DNA of 64,000 nucleotides from Holothuria scabra (GCA_037179385.1 CM074193.1:44669082-44733081); one strand, 5' to 3'; positions 1-12,109 are shown, counted from the stretch's first letter. Numbers and translations are program-made. Notes: a model not told the origin generated them from the letters alone.

Positions 1-261
1 ATGTACAAAATAATGTGTTGTACGTGTTTGGAACCATTAGAGGACCGTTGAGGTTTGCCTTCGTACAGCGCTTATTACATCCACTGATAGGATCAAAGAA
101 ACACGTGGGATCCTCTTCATCACAGCAGGTTTCACACCAATCTCTGGAGAACCACCATCCAACCCATCCATGCTCCTGTGCACAGGGTAGTGGGGTACAT
201 CCATCATTGTCTGTTTCTAGAGTGCTAAATTGGCTTCCATTCGTGCCAGCCATGACGTCAC
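1..261 (-). CDS. FReD gene exon 6 (partial): C-terminal half of fibrinogen domain with cysteine-rich insertion
   Basis: The acceptor reads CTTTTGCAG at 262-270, and the exon starts with two bases that complete a Gly codon begun in the previous exon. Residues 347-432. It shows the FReD calcium-site signature (TDNDG, 362-366), the CAQEHG Cys (372), GWW (380-382) and the conserved CTKANLNG (411-418). Between WWF and CTKANLNG, where ordinary FReD domains have only one to three residues, there is a 27-residue insertion (384-410) with five extra cysteines (388, 391, 392, 399, 407). The frame stays open to base 1, so the exon end is not visible. No donor or stop can be assigned. Confidence 0.88.
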
Positions 262-3200
262 CTGCAAAAGGTGGAACATGAGTAGACTAAAATCTATCTC
301 TAAGATTGACTTAAAGTCTTACCTTGATTTGAATTTTGCCTCTTTTGAATTTAAGATGAAATGTGCACCTACAGGAACATTAAGTGTATTCGATTTGCAA
401 ACTGGAATTATTACTGTTCCACCACAACTAAAATTAAAGCTACAGTCCTCCACAAATTTATTAAGAAACACCCGAACCAATCAACTTGGTTTTTCGCATG
501 GTTTCCCCCCGCAGGTATTTTGCCCAGATAATTCTTTTCGGGACTGCAGCAAAAAGAAAGTCAAGTGTTACACATTGACAAAAAAATTCTAAAGGTTTTT
601 TCTTTTGTGAGTGATGAGGACGACACTCTATTCTTTTGACTTAAACAAAACAGTGGCAGAATTGTCGTTACTGGACGTAAAGTACACAGGTTGTTTTTCA
701 CTCGGTCGTCTACAGGCCTGAACGCTCACCTGTGGGAGGAATATTGGAAAGAAGACTGTCCCCATAAGGGTGCCGATAGGCAATTTTTGCCCATCGGGCC
801 TGAGGGGGCGGGGCGGTCGTCCCCTGGCCATATGGACCCTCCGTTACGGGGTATATACAGTGTAATGAATAATCATTTGTAGACTCAGACTTACTTATCT
901 TCAATAGAGAACACAAAACATGCATGTCGATGCTCCAGTTTTTCTAACGTACGATTACTGTATGGAATATTCTCTGACGGTAAAAAATACTCCGGAATGA
1001 GTTCTGAAAACGATTTCAGATGGACAGCTTGTACTAGTATCGAGTAACATTATCAAAGAAGTTGTTCTGACTGATCTAAAATAGATCCTGGAAGTGTTGG
1101 TCCATAAAAACTAATATTTTACTAGACTCCCCCGCCCCTCTTGCAAGGCGCTGGTGTTCACAACTGCATTACATTGTTGTTTGAGATATTAATGCATGGC
1201 CAGTCCTAGCCGAAAGAAAACGCAAGAAAGCCCAGATGATTAGTGATTCCTTGCAGACAGTAAATAAAGGGTGTAAATCTTTGCATCTTAGGCAATTGTA
1301 TTTAATAGCTATTGTCAAGACTTTTGCTGTTTCATCCATACAGACCTAGACCTCATACAAACTTTGAGCTCTATTAAAAGCTGAAAATCAGGATCGGTTT
1401 TACGGGGGTCCTTGCTCCCCCCCCCCCACCCTCTCCCGAAAAAAAATGTGTTGAAGTCTCTCCAAAAATATCGGCCGAGATTGTGTACACCTTAAAGCTG
1501 TATTTGCGCATATTGAAAATCAACTGACGAAAAGATCTATTACATTTATACATATATGCTACTTTGCCCCCTCCCATCTCCAGTCTAATTTTCGGAAAGT
1601 CACAGGTGATTGAATGTTATTCGCAAAAACCACCAGTATGCCTTCTGGTCAATTTAGGCGAGAGCTCAAAGCAAGATAGTTACGTGCTTTCGTTACTTGT
1701 ACACTCTCTTGACGCTACGTACATGGGCTCAATCTTTGCTTGACTGCATGTAAATAGTTCAAGTCGACAGACCGTACTGAACTAAAATGACGTTTTTCCT
1801 GTACCAAACTGACAACAGTTGTTTTCTTCTAAGAAAGCAAATCAAGATACAAAAAATGAAAAATTCTTTATATATCGTGGTTCCAAGCCATCTTTTGCAG
1901 TAGGCAGAGACGTCAAATGACCTTTAAACTCTACCAAAAGCAATAGACTTCTTAACATGACAACTGAATACATCCAATTCGAGACGTGTCTATCATTCCT
2001 AATCTTGGTATATCGCGATCACAAGAAGTTTCAGAAATACTAAAATACACACACACGCACGTACACACATACGACACCACCATGCATCCTTTAGTGCCTT
2101 CAGCAATGAATGAGATGACATTTGAAAAGGAGTTGTTATTGAGAGGGTACTTTGAACCTATGTTAAAGCGATTGCTATAAAGAAATATTGAAGTAACCAA
2201 CCTGCAGTTCCACTGTTGCTTCCAAGTTCAATCAGTCTGTATTTTTCACTTTCATCAGCAATTTTGAACGAAGAATATTCTTGGTAGTACATAGTTACAT
2301 TATCAGAAGAAAGAACATCAACCCGAAGAACGTAGTCTCTTTGGTTAGTCAAGTAATATATTTGTTCGTTTCCCAGCCAAAAACTCTCGAAAAGAGATCC
2401 CGCACCAGTTTTGAAAGTCGTGAAGGCGTATTTAAAATTTGAATTAGGATTCCCATTGCGTTGTAACATCTGAAATGAGTATTTCAGCAATGTAAGTTCA
2501 TCCAGGACAAAAAAGAAAAACACGCACACACACACACAAAATAAACCTAGGGAATTACAAGTGATACTTTCAAATCGGACACTGCATCAGCCCATTTCAG
2601 TGATATTTTTAGATTATACCTTTATGCAGTTATAACAAAAACGAATTATCTTACATTATTTTACACTCAAATTTACACGCAAATATTACGATACGATATC
2701 TTAAAACGAAATGTTAATAGGCACAAATCGAGTGTACTGAACCAACTTAAACAATCAAACAAAATATTCAAACCTTGCCCAATTTGAGACTGATTTTGTC
2801 TCAAGTTCCTCTTAATACTATTTTTATCGCCTTCCTTATAATTGTTATTATTTGCCTCATTAAATCCTCATCATCACTGTTATAACTTGCCACATTACAT
2901 AGAACCCTTATTTTAGCATGCCAGGCTATATTCAAAGACACAATAGACACAAGATCATGTAAACAGATAACTAAGTGCAAATCTGATCGCAAAGATAAAA
3001 GTGAGATAAAAGATGTAAAGCTTGAAGACTATCAAGATTAACAACGAAATTTTCGTCTTAAATGACTGCCAGTAAAGTAATATCAAAAGGATAAAAACTA
3101 ACATATACTAAAAATTGAGGATTACGAGAGTTCACGTGGTTTTCAGAAAAGAAAAAGAAGTTCAGCATTAGCAATTCCTGAAGAAGTATGTTTAAACAAC

Positions 3201-6200
3201 TTCTTTAAAGTGTAAAACATTACGAGTAATATAATAATTGGCACTGCAGTCTATACCATGCTGCTTAATACGATGATAGATTGCCGACGTCGGTTAAGCT
3301 ATCAGTGGTATAAGCTTGAAAATGTCGTTACCGCAAACTGGTTATCACACGGTATCACTAATGTCAGACTGACTATAAACAAAAGACTTTTTGGTGCCTC
3401 TTGTGCAATGCTGATGAACCCTATTTCAGCATTCCTGCCCGGTGGAAGTTGAGGGAGTGATGTCACAATCACACGGATGAACGGACGTTACTGTCTGAAC
3501 GCTGCAATTCTATTTACATGCACTTTCTTCTGTCGAATTAATGGCGTTTTCACCACACTTAAAGTTTAGTTATATTGATCGGGGTCGGGTCGCAGCGTTT
3601 TATCAGAAGAACGCGATCGATTTGCTAGACTTTTGTGAATGGCTTTGTAAATGAATATCAACTTATTCTAAATGAAATTGCTGCCAGCTTAATATTTCGC
3701 TCTGGTTATTGATAAAATATGCTGGATAACTCTTACCGTCCATCCTCCACCGCTAGTAGTCATGTCACAAGATACATTGAATGGGGATTGTGGCCATCCA
3801 TTTGGAAGGATGGTAAAGATGCCATCTTCTCTGTGGCCAGATTGGTATGCATCGTTGCAATCTTTGTACAGTTCACAGACCTGACCGTCACCCACGTAAC
3901 CGTCGTTACAGCAACACTGTCCCACGCCTTTTATCACATGGCACGTTGCATCAAAGGAGCATGAGTAGTTCGGGTCGCAGATCAGTTCATCATCGGTGCA
4001 ATTACACTTTCTAGAACAGTCGTGTTTAATGAAAAACTCACCTTTCTGGGCAATAGAAGAAAGTAGATCTTCCTGGTGACCGCAACCGTAATTAACCGAC
4101 ATGGGCAAATTCAAAACACGCTTATCATGTAAAAATGTTATTGGTCAATGTCATTATAAGTGATATATAGAATGTAATTCGTTGTCCTATGTATTTGTGT
4201 ATGGGGTCATACAGAGGTCGTCACGTGCAAGGTGTACTGTTTCTCGTTTGCGTGCAGCACAGGCATATATCACTACATCTTAAAGCGAAGACTTTTTCTG
4301 GGTGAAGGAGTGCTCTACTCAAGAATCGAAAACTGAACGCATGTGCATATCAATCATTGAACTAGCTCACTCAGCATCGTCAGCGGTTATTGGAGGACAG
4401 TCATACACAAAATGTCTTCTAGATTAGAACGTTGGAAAAATGGCATTGTATGTCATGTCATGTCTGTTAAATCATACGCCTACACCACGGACTTCCTATA
4501 AACATGGGCAGAGCATGTAACGCGTACTTCCCTTCCGTTATTGTCGCCACCGACTGGGACAAAAAAGACGCACCAAGATTGTCGCCGTGAAGCTGTAATT
4601 TGCATGATTTGACAACGATTCTGTAATATTTTGAATTCAATGTTAAACTTGAATGGGAAGCAATATCATATTCTTGCAATAAGTGTAGAGATTTGGATCT
4701 TACCTTGCATTATTTCGAAAATAATCAACTTTCTTTGAAAATCTGTGGATTTTCTTAAGCAAGTCCAAACTCTAACACAAGGCAATAGCAGACAGCCATC
4801 TTGCTACACCTTTCTCACACGCACGATAGCGACATTGTACCATGCAGTATGCTCTGTCCATGTATAGGAAGTCCTTGGCCTACACGCACTCGTAAACATG
4901 CAAATTAGTGCTGCAAGGCAAATAGACCCTTTTAAAAACGGCTGTTGCAAAGGATTACTGGGCGAAATGTTGTTGTTCAATTTTTTGCTATAGTAAAATG
5001 CCATTGTCAAAAAGGATGCATACCAATACCCTATCCCGCAATCCTTGCTACTTGGGAAAGAGTAACTTCATGATGAGCACATTCGCGTTACTTATTTCTA
5101 TTGGTACACAATTGTTTATGTGGAAGAGATATAATTGAAGCGTTGTTGGCGAGGCAACAATTTCGCGCGAAATGCGAGTCTATGCGGGTGGGGCCCAGGG
5201 GCCCGCCTAAGGGCCTCTGATGGGGTCAGCGAGCAAAGTTCCAGTGACCGGAATCTGGGAACGAAGTCCCGGAAACCTCCCAGGTTTTAGCATATATCTG
5301 AGTCATAATTAAGCCTCAGGATAGGTACATTCTGGTTCATGATCCATTATCCAATGTAATGATTTCAAATGACTTAAATGAAATAATTTATTTGTCGCCA
5401 TATATGTACATGTGATATTGTAGTTGTGCTAATTGTTCTTAAAGTGAAGTTTTAAACAGAGACCTCTGTAGAATCTGTTCTAGTACTAAGTGTACTCACA
5501 GTGACTGGCTGAGTGCTGCTTACTTGCCTTTTGACAGGTACTGTTCTAAAGGCAGGAATAGCGAACGCAAGCGACTTAATAAAAAGACCGTGCGTGATGA
5601 CTGCACATAGTGTAGCCGTTTTGGTCTAAGGCTAGCGTAGAAGAAGCTACTATACAAGCATGCGCTGCACTAAAACGTTTTAAAAAATCATTTTACTTTG
5701 AAAACTTTGGTAATGATTCAACCTGTTTGGAAGATTATTTTTGCATCACTATGCCTAGAAAACTCATGACATGTCACTGTGCTTTTGGACCGTGGTAGGG
5801 GAGTCAGGTGGGGGCAAGGTTCTGCCTGAGGACATTGCCCCTTGCCCCACCTCCACCCCTCAATTGGTGCTATCACCCGTACGGGGAGATTATGGTTTGG
5901 GAATGACTACTTGAGTATATTCAAACACTTCTGTTACCATCCTGTATCTAGAGGTAAAAAATCCCAAAGATTTACTCACCGGTATCAAAACGTCATCTGC
6001 CGCATCGAAGCATGCGCATTCATTCTCAGGAATGCAAACACTGTTGTTTATCAATAGGCCATCTGGGCAAACACAAGTCTCTGGTCCTGTACAGTTACAC
6101 ATATATGGATTCTGACACGTTTTTTCACATTCACAACTGGGCCCCACAACCATGTTTAGTGCACACGGTGGTGTGGTGGGTGGTGGTGATGTATGCTGTT

Positions 6201-9200
6201 CAGCATTATTTGTGGATGAGGTAACTTGCGGCTCCGAAATTGATTCTTCCAAAGTGGACACAGATTTTCCATTAACTGTTATTGATTCTGAGAAGGTATG
6301 AAATGATGTGTTACGACCCGTATGTACTACATCCTCATTCTTTTTAATGTAACCCACATCAATGCCTGTTACAATAAGGTTGCATTATGGCTCTTGAGCA
6401 ACCTTTTAAACTATTTAGAATGCAATCTAAAGAAAAAAAATCGTCCGTCAAAACAGTGGGGATGTGTTTTAGAAAAACGGGTTTGTTCCCCCCCTGGACA
6501 ACTAATGACGCCTACCCGCTTATGAATTTTACAAATTTAGGCCCCCTCTTCACCCCAGTTTCAATCCCTGGGTCATCCGCCTCATACTATGTTTGTGTAT
6601 AGTTCATTTCGATTGCGGGTAGTTGGATGTGACCACAAAAGTATTCCCCCTTTCGCAACTTGTGGCGCTGCACGCCAAAATAGCCCAGTACCCCTGTAGC
6701 TTTTGCGCTAAGAAGTCTACAGGAACAAAAAAGACCAGATAAATGTTGCACCAGATTACATCGTAAGGTACAAAGATGTTTAACAACTTATTAAAGGTAG
6801 GGGCATGCCTCTTCTTATACCCCTCTCCCAGGCCGATGATCAGGCCTGCAGTTAGCAGACAAAACACATTCTTGCCTAAGTCAGTGTTGATTGCGTACGT
6901 TCCACTATAGATATATCTCAATGTGCCGTTCATCATTAGACTCAGTCAGAGACACACCTTTTGGGGGGAGGGGATCAGTGATCTTCAGTCTAGGAGACGT
7001 CTGTATCAACATTTGTGAACCCTCTTGCCACTTTTGTGTGTTTTTGAGTCAGGGAATAGACTTTCCCTGTCTTATTAGTCTGTGACCAGGTAACACCTTG
7101 GAATTCATTCCGTGGATCCTTTACAGTAAGTGACTCAAGCATTCATTGCCGACAGTAAATCACAAACACACGATATCCTACAAAACTGAAATACTTACCT
7201 TCGGTTTTAAGTTCGCAGGAGGTATACCTATTTTCCCTTTGTGTTGGATACATTCTTGCAAACTTACACACACCTACAAAATAATGAAACGTGCAAATTA
7301 CTTCCAAGATAGATTGACGTTGGTGAGTTGCTTGTTCTTTGCTGATTTTTTTTACAGACTGGTACATCTTTCATTCTAATATAACGATTTTGTGAATGCC
7401 TAAAGTCTACTGATCTTTGATTGTACCTAGACCACACCGATATACGAGGGAAGACATAGAATATCACCTTGGTTGTTCCCTAATCGGTACAAGTTGTACT
7501 GATTAGGGGAAAGTTGCAGGGAATGAAACATTTGCTTAACAAGTTGTTATTTTGTGATCATCTGCAAGACTTTGCCAAAGTTGGTGATTCAAGTAGTAAA
7601 GAAACGACGTACTAAAGCCGTTTGATGAAAAACAGGTCTGACAGATTAGCAGTAAAACAAACTGGCATTTGGGCAGATAGAAGCATAGTACTAACAGATA
7701 GAGAAAAGCATAATATGAACACATAGGAGTAAGAGGCTGTGTGCAGGGGGACACGCCCTCCTCCAAATTCGGGCAAAACGGTTGGTCCAGTCGGGCAAAA
7801 CATGTGCGAAACATGATAAATGGTTTCATTATTCGGGTAAAAATTGCTTTTGCCCCGCACAAAAAAATAACCTAAACGCTTATGTATAAGCATGTAGGCC
7901 TATGTCAGAATTGGCATCAGAATACTCTTTTTTTAAACACAAGATCACATGATATGACGATTCTAGACATGACAGTTTTTTAAACAATTGTTTTTGCTCG
8001 GCTTAGTCATGTCTTCAAAATATCCGAGTACGTGGCATTTTTAGTCTTTCTCTTATTCTTAAGTTTTAGAATTGTCTACATGCATTAACCAACGACGAAC
8101 ACACGTTGTTATAAACTAAAATATGCTACAGGTATTTGGCAACTTGCTGCGGGTAGTGGCAGGTTGTGCTTTCCCAGTTCGATAACGCTGTAGACAGTGG
8201 GGAAAATAGTTGTTTGCATTTGTAGGGATACTGCTTACTGTGATAACTATTTGTCCAGAAAATGCATTTCCAATGTAATCATGTCAACAAACGTCACATC
8301 CAATAACCTCCATCGACAATGCGACTGGCCAATTCCCGTTCCAAATAGTTGAGTAAAATGTTTTCTTAGACTAGATATAAGAAGGAGGCAAAGATGGTAA
8401 ACTTGACTTGAGGTTAACTTTAACAAACAATGCATGGTCGTGAATCTTTCCCAAGCCCAAGCCGACCGAGTGGTGTAGTGTTGTTGCTAGAGCATCCGAC
8501 TCTCACTAGGAAGGTTCAGGGTTCATTACCTAGACCAGATCTTACCAAAGACGTTAAATAAAGAACCTACTGGATCGAACCTGATGGTTATAAGTCGAGG
8601 CGTATAGCTGCATTCAACCCTAATCCATACTCAAGGATTTCCGTTAGAAGGAAGGGTTATACAGTGGAGAATGTTTAAGAACTTTCTTTAAGTAACTATA
8701 TAGTATTGCACTAAACAAGGGAGTTGTTGTTTAACTAGAGATGCAACGCTTTAAAATGAGTTTGCGCAGCCACGGTCACACAGTTATCTGTCTTTGCTAT
8801 CGTTCTTGGCATTTGTATTATGCTTCTACGTGACTAGGAGATACACACAAAAGGTATTTGTCGTCTGCCGCGGTAACAGAAGGCGTGACAGGTTTCCTGA
8901 ACTGCCACATCATTGCCATGTGTCAGGGAAATAACCGTAATTTTCGGTCATTTGTCGCTAGGTGACTCTTATGAAAAAAAAAATATCATTTGGGTTTTAT
9001 GTAGGGATCGGAACAAGAATTTTTATCTCGCTATTTCTTATTCTAAAAAAAAAAAAACAAACTTGAAGAAACTTCAGATCTGTTTGTCAAAATATTTGAC
9101 TTCTGCCTTTGCAGCTTATTTGCATGCCTTGTTAAAGGAGGTGCTAAATGAATTTATTTCAGTTAACCAGTCGTCTCGGGTTTGTTTGCATTTGCTCTTA

Positions 9201-9636
9201 AACGGTTGGCGGTAAAGACCTCCTTATTAAAGTATTGTTCGCCATAAGCTACTTGTCTAAGTATTAGTTGGCTTGAAGGAGATGGTGTTCCAGGAATGAT
9301 ATTGACCAGTGCCCGTGGGAAAAGGAAAAAATACCTTTGGGACAATTATAAAGCTTACCTTCATTCCTTTTAGTGGGTCTAGAAGTATTATCATAAATTA
9401 AAAATTCCGTTAAATCTCCTTCCAAATACTAGCTCCCTGAGAAAACTGCATTCCTATGTGTAATTTATATGGCAACACTTGTGAGCATGACACCTGTACT
9501 GTTTTCATGACACCTGTACTGCTTTTATCATTGGCTTAAACTAAATCGTTACATACGTACCTGCACCTTCCATGAGCGTTGAGTAACACAACAAAGATAA
9601 GACCACCACAAACTGTTTCTTCTGATTATCCATCAT
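1..9636 (-). CDS. Secreted fibrinogen-domain protein with TIL/VWC-EGF cysteine-rich modules (gene-level entry, 3' end off window)
   Basis: Gene model join on the minus strand: 9636-9561, 7273-7199, 6287-5980, 4045-3737, 2469-2202, 261-1 (continues past the window start). All five introns have AG acceptors and GT donors, and codon phases match at every junction (1,1,0,0,1), giving 432 continuous codons. Domain order: signal peptide (1-25), short two-Cys segment (26-50), Ser/Thr-rich linker (51-83), TIL-type Cys-rich domain (about 85-150), VWC/EGF-like module (154-205), fibrinogen C-terminal (FReD) domain from about residue 207 to the window edge. FReD proteins of invertebrates are secreted lectin-like recognition molecules; TIL modules are typical of mucin, tectorin and FCGBP-type extracellular proteins. 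An extracellular recognition role is therefore inferred. The last part of the FReD domain, roughly 35 residues after ANLNG in relatives, lies outside the window. Further small exons cannot be excluded. Confidence 0.85.
262..2201. other. Intron 5 of FReD gene; no further coding signal
   Basis: It is AT-rich, with a C-tract at about 1419-1436 and a short CA-rich stretch at 2046-2074. The short ORFs here have no recognisable protein features. It ends at the GT donor (2201-2200 on the minus strand). Confidence 0.6.
2202..2469 (-). CDS. FReD gene exon 5: central fibrinogen domain
   Basis: The acceptor CTCATTTCAG ends at 2470, and the donor after GGA ACT GCA G is at 2201-2200 (phase 1). Residues 257-345. 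It encodes the strongly conserved FReD core: FWLGNEQIYYLT, LRVDV, a YSSFKI-type segment, and SGTAG at the exon end. The typical GFG preceding the FWLGNE block is replaced by KTGAGSLFES. It joins in phase 0 to exon 4 (GGGWT|MLQRNG) and in phase 1 to exon 6 (GTA|G|DV). Confidence 0.9.
2518..2540. repeat. (CA)n microsatellite
   Basis: An interrupted CA run next to the exon 5 acceptor region in intron 4 of the FReD gene. Confidence 0.8.
2541..3736. other. Intron 4 of FReD gene; nothing else recognised
   Basis: AT-rich intronic sequence with no repeat structure or coding signal that I can support. Confidence 0.5.
3737..4045 (-). CDS. FReD gene exon 4: VWC/EGF-like module and start of fibrinogen domain
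   Basis: The acceptor is CTTTCTTCTATTGCCCAG, and the exon starts AAA GGT GAG in phase 0. The donor ACG|GTAAGA is at 3736-3735 (phase 0). Residues 154-256. The first part (KGEFF...DC..KCNC, then CSFDATC and CCCNDGYVGDGQVC) is the VWC-like tail of a TIL module followed by an EGF-like GYxGDGxxC unit, as in FCGBP or tectorin-type proteins. From residue 207 it turns into the FReD start: DCNDAYQSGHREDG, ILPNGWPQSPFNVSCDM, GGGWT. The exon therefore covers the junction between the cysteine-rich stalk and the lectin-like head. Confidence 0.9.
4046..5979. other. Intron 3 of FReD gene, containing a GC-rich repeat fragment
   Basis: Mostly featureless AT-rich intron. At 5155-5281 a GC-rich block contains GGGGCCCAGGGGCCCGCC and resembles the block at 37385-37480, so it is probably a fragment of a dispersed repeat. 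No exon was found. Confidence 0.5.
5155..5281. repeat. GC-rich dispersed repeat fragment
   Basis: Contains GGGCCCAGGGGCCCGCC TAAGGGCC-type sequence, shared with 37430-37475. The composition is sharply unlike the surrounding intron. Confidence 0.45.
5980..6287 (-). CDS. FReD gene exon 3: Ser/Thr-rich linker and TIL-type domain
   Basis: The acceptor CATACCTTCTCAG ends at 6288, and the donor CCG|GTGAGT is at 5979-5978. The exon enters in phase 1 (completing a Glu codon) and leaves in phase 0. Residues 51-153. Residues 51-83 are rich in Ser, Thr and Pro, a mucin-like spacer likely to carry O-glycans. Residues 84-150 hold a dense set of cysteines: CEC, CQNPYMCNC, CVCPDG, NNSVCIPENECAC. This is the TIL (trypsin-inhibitor-like cysteine-rich) pattern. 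The Asp-rich end followed by LIP|KGEFF in the next exon matches the usual TIL-VWC junction. Confidence 0.88.
6288..7198. other. Intron 2 of FReD gene; nothing else recognised
   Basis: AT-rich intronic sequence. The short open frames do not resemble known domains. Confidence 0.5.
7199..7273 (-). CDS. FReD gene exon 2: short mature N-terminal segment
   Basis: A 75-nt exon (phase 1 in, phase 1 out). The acceptor TTCATTATTTTGTAG ends at 7274, and the donor GAAG|GTAAGT is at 7198-7197. It encodes about 25 residues with two Cys (GVCKFARMYPTQ ... TSCELKTE). The phase match to both the signal-peptide exon and the TIL exon supports its inclusion. No named domain is recognised. Confidence 0.78.
7274..9560. 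other. Intron 1 of FReD gene with one SINE
   Basis: Contains the tRNA-derived SINE at 8461-8600 and A-rich stretches (8974-8984, 9044-9057). No further exon is supported. A possible donor at 9354-9359 on the minus strand lacks an open, phase-compatible exon. Confidence 0.5.
8461..8600 (+). repeat. tRNA-derived SINE (Glu-like head)
   Basis: The head contains GTTGCTAGAGCATCCGACTCTCAC and a degenerate B-box GGTTCAGGGTTC, like the heads at 55560 and 63287. The body after it (CCAGATCTTACC...) differs from the main SINE family in this window, so it may be a second SINE family. Confidence 0.6.
9561..9636 (-). CDS. FReD gene exon 1: start codon and signal peptide
   Basis: Two adjacent ATGs in frame (9636 and 9633) are followed by a basic stretch and a hydrophobic core (KKQFVVVLSLLCYSTLM), a clear signal peptide. 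The donor GCAG|GTACGT is at 9560-9559, phase 1, and joins exactly to exon 2 (A|G|VCKF). The first ATG was taken as the start because both are in frame and no further upstream in-frame ATG with a better context was seen. Cleavage is probably near residue 24-26. Confidence 0.82.
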
Positions 9637-11340
9637 AAATCTTCCCAAAGAGATGTCTTTCTACAGAATTTAACGTTCTCTAAAATTTAAGTTCCTGTGA
9701 TAACACTATTTCTTAAAAAAATGATGCAAGAAATCTTGATCGTCGAAGCCTCACATTTGAATATGGAAGGAGGTACTATCAGAGGGAAAAGATTTCAACC
9801 TACTTGTAAGTTACGGTTATACTTCTAACGTGTTTTGATCTTAAGATTGTAACACTTTTAATGGTATATGTTGCACGTTCTAACAGACGATTGCAAGCCT
9901 GGTACCATTTAACTTCTACATAGCTAGTTAGCTTGGCGACTAAACATTCTGAACTTTTACATTCAATAAAATCAGTTATATGTCATTTTCCTGTATGTTA
10001 TATTAATTATTTGGTGTTTTCTTTATGGATATAACATCGATTGCAACACTGCAGTTACTATGGTAGCCGGATGAACTTCTAAAATAACTTATTATGGATT
10101 GGTTATATTTTTACTACTGGTAAATATTTATTAATTTATTGAAGGATATGGTGTTGCCATCGGTGGATGCCCTTGCTACCTTTTTTGTCTCCTTTTTCAT
10201 TATAAAAGAAAGTACACATGGTGGGCCTATATGTTTTCTCTTCTGTATTTTTTTATTAGGTTCATGAAAGTGTTCGATAAAATTAAAGTTGATTGCGACC
10301 CTCGGTTCAAGAAGTATTGTATATATGAATCGAAGGATACTTGCACGTTCGTTTTCATGATCGTAGTTCCTGGATTAGGAAAGAGTAAAATCGTTTCTTA
10401 AAGGTAGCGTGGCATGTCAACAAAAACACTTACTTAACGTGGCAGTCAAGGAGTAAGCTTTTCTGAAAAAAATAAAAACATTTGGAATCTGGTCAGAATC
10501 TTTTACGGTTCTCAAGATGTACTCTTTCAAAGTTTGAATGTTTTTCTGGCAACTTGTTTCTTATGCTTAAATAATGATGTGGAGTGAAGCGAGGTGTTGT
10601 CATGTCTTCTGTCAACACTATATGCCTTAAATAATTGTCAGACAGCTAGTTTATGGTTTAGTTTTTGATACTGATGAATTTCAAGGACGCAATGAAAAAA
10701 GTTACAAAATGGGGCCTTCCGGACATACTAATGTTACAACTGTTATTGAAATGAAAATTGCAAAACAAAGGATAACATCAGTCATATGAGTTATGTTCCT
10801 CCCCTGACATCACAAGACTTGCACATGGAGCATAAATGCAACTCTGAAATCACCCTGCAAAGTGGTCAATTATGACGCATTTTGATGGGAATTGGGTAAA
10901 TTTCCTTGATTTGCAATGCTTTTCTCATCAAATTACCAAATTTTTCATTTTCATTTCACAGTTTCACACGATCTTTAAAAGGTAGTATTTTTCATAAACT
11001 TTGAAACTAATATTTTGAGCCCGTAATGATGGGGCCCCTGCTTTCAAGAAATAACTTTCCGGCAGATAAATTTCTAGTTATCTGTTGCTCAAGATCAATT
11101 GGTCCACAATTGGACCCATTCAAATGATCAAGTTACCTAATTCTTTTAATATTTCAGGAAGATGAAACTATTACTAGTGATTATTTTTGAAAACGAATAG
11201 TTTCTTAATGACTAGGTTTATTTTCTTTGTTTGCTGTATGGCGACATTTAAAACGTAATATATCCGTTTCATGTTGAGAGCACGAAAAAGATTATCAAAA
11301 TGTCAAATGAGCTAGCGATTGTTAAACTGGGTCTGGTGAT
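9637..11340. other. Intergenic, upstream of FReD gene; no feature seen
   Basis: AT-rich. No convincing TATA box is visible upstream of 9636 on the minus strand, and no repeat or ORF of note was found. Confidence 0.5.
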
Positions 11341-12109
11341 AACGGTCAGAAAAGTTCTCCATTGAATAGTGATGATAAGCAAAGAAGTTGCCACATTCAA
11401 ATAGATGATAGTTCCAAGAAGGTGCTCCACCTAAACAGCAGTAAAATCTTTCATTGTTGAATGTGATGATGTTCTTTCAGTTGTACTTAGCTTCGTTGTG
11501 TAGCATCACCAAAGAACCGAGTTGATCGAGTCTTAAATGAAGATGGAAGGGAAAGATAACTAAGCGATTCTTCAAACACCTGTTTAAAAACGATCCAAAA
11601 GACAGTGTATTGGGTGGGTAAGATGAGAATACTAGTCTTCTTTTAGGTATCTAATTCCTTCAGAAACAAAGAATAGAGACAAAAAAGAGTTACCATTTAA
11701 GGCTATTTCCGTTAGCAAAGAGTAACGGTCAGAAAAGTTCTCCATTGAATAGTGATGATAAGCAAAGAAGTTGCCACATTCAAATAGATGATAGTTCCAA
11801 GAAGGTGCTCCACCTAAACAGCAGTAAAATCTTTCATTGTTGAATGTGATGATGTTCTTTCAGTTGTACTTAGCTTCGTTGTGTAGCATCACCAAAGAAC
11901 CGAGTTGATCGAGTCTTAAATGAAGATGGAAGGGAAAGATAACTAAGCGATTCTTCAAACACCTGTTTAAAAACGATCCAAAAGACAGTGTATTGGGTGG
12001 GTAAGATGAGAATACTAGTCTTCTTTTAGGTATCTAATTCCTTCAGAAACAAAGAATAGAGACAAAATAGAGTTACCATTTAAGGCTATTTCCGTTAGCA
12101 AAGAGTAAC
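11341..12109. repeat. Tandem duplication, 383-bp unit, two copies
   Basis: The block starting AACGGTCAGAAAAGTTCTCC at 11341 recurs at 11724 with an exact offset of 383 bp through AAAGAGTAAC at 12109. By eye the copies differ at a single base (AAAAAAG at about 11690 versus AAAATAG at about 12070). No coding potential was seen. Confidence 0.92.

Noticed and set aside
15..592. Plus-strand open frames at the window start
   Set aside because: They are antisense to the FReD exon 6, which has splice sites and a conserved domain on the minus strand.
9361..9385. Mini-exon of the FReD gene at a possible donor (minus strand, GAAG|GTAAGC)
   Set aside because: No phase-compatible open exon exists upstream of this donor. 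The nearest acceptor gives 20 nt and would break the frame.
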